DNA from: RYN-433 sp036558265 | Lineage (GTDB): Bacteria > Planctomycetota > Phycisphaerae > Tepidisphaerales > Tepidisphaeraceae | Length of the DNA: 7,081 bases | NCBI GenBank assembly: GCA_036558265.1 | Contig: DATBFY010000329.1 | Location: 1-7,081, forward strand | Direction: 5' to 3' | In this document: in pieces, positions 7,034 to 7,081 of the stretch | Position numbering within the stretch: position 1 is the stretch's first letter | Layout: every line of letters begins with the position of its first letter | Notes under the pieces: model-generated | The model's input: the letters and a program-made list of their open reading frames with translations, nothing else | What the model was told of the DNA's origin: nothing | The model's database searches: none | Position numbers and translations under genes: made by a program

Positions 7034-7081
7034 GCTGTCCAAAGCGCCGCTGGCGGTTCAGCCCGAATAGATGTCACCGCT

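Overview
The window is a GC-rich stretch of bacterial chromosome with nine protein-coding genes, eight on the + strand and one on the - strand. I see no rRNA, tRNA, CRISPR array, transposase or phage gene. The best clue to the host is the C-terminal signature C-P-x-C-G-Y-D-L-R-A-T-P-x-R-C-P-E-C-G of the second gene. From memory, this zinc-ribbon tail is characteristic of planctomycetes, especially the Phycisphaerae. The weak or absent Shine-Dalgarno sequences on most genes would fit that, but the assignment is an inference.

Layout from the left: (1) a membrane-anchored, NtrB-like sensor histidine kinase whose frame is open to the window edge (16-843); (2) a small two-helix membrane protein ending in a zinc ribbon (891-1448); (3) an exported serine hydrolase of the beta-lactamase/CubicO type (1486-2625); (4) an NtrC-family sigma-54-dependent response regulator (2776-4215) with a GAFTDA instead of GAFTGA loop and a glycine-rich linker before its Fis-type DNA-binding domain; (5) a two-gene toxin-antitoxin-like module, a BrnT/RelE-like toxin followed by a ribbon-helix-helix antitoxin, overlapping by ATGA (4247-4866); (6) ispF of the non-mevalonate isoprenoid pathway (4907-5380), followed by a perfect hairpin; (7) an unrecognised, strongly basic, lysine-free protein (5455-6081); (8) a 106-bp palindromic intergenic repeat (6098-6203) and a second hairpin (6214-6238); (9) on the - strand, an exported dienelactone hydrolase-family protein (6245-7021), convergent with gene 7.

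How the genes may work together: the kinase and the sigma-54 activator are the natural halves of one two-component system although two unrelated-looking genes lie between them. The kinase has no visible sensor domain beyond one membrane helix. No convincing -24/-12 promoter lies in the window, so the regulon is not visible here. The toxin-antitoxin pair looks like an insertion between the regulator and ispF, and its GC content is slightly lower than its neighbours'. ispF is housekeeping. The two exported hydrolases cannot be tied to a pathway from sequence alone.

The features that best repay follow-up are the 106-bp palindrome with its alternative pairing over a stop codon, the variant BrnT-like module with a possible leaderless promoter, the GAFTDA activator and the lysine-free protein. 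I see no large undescribed defence or mobile system. Long reverse-strand open frames opposite genes 3 and 4 are explained by high GC at third codon positions.
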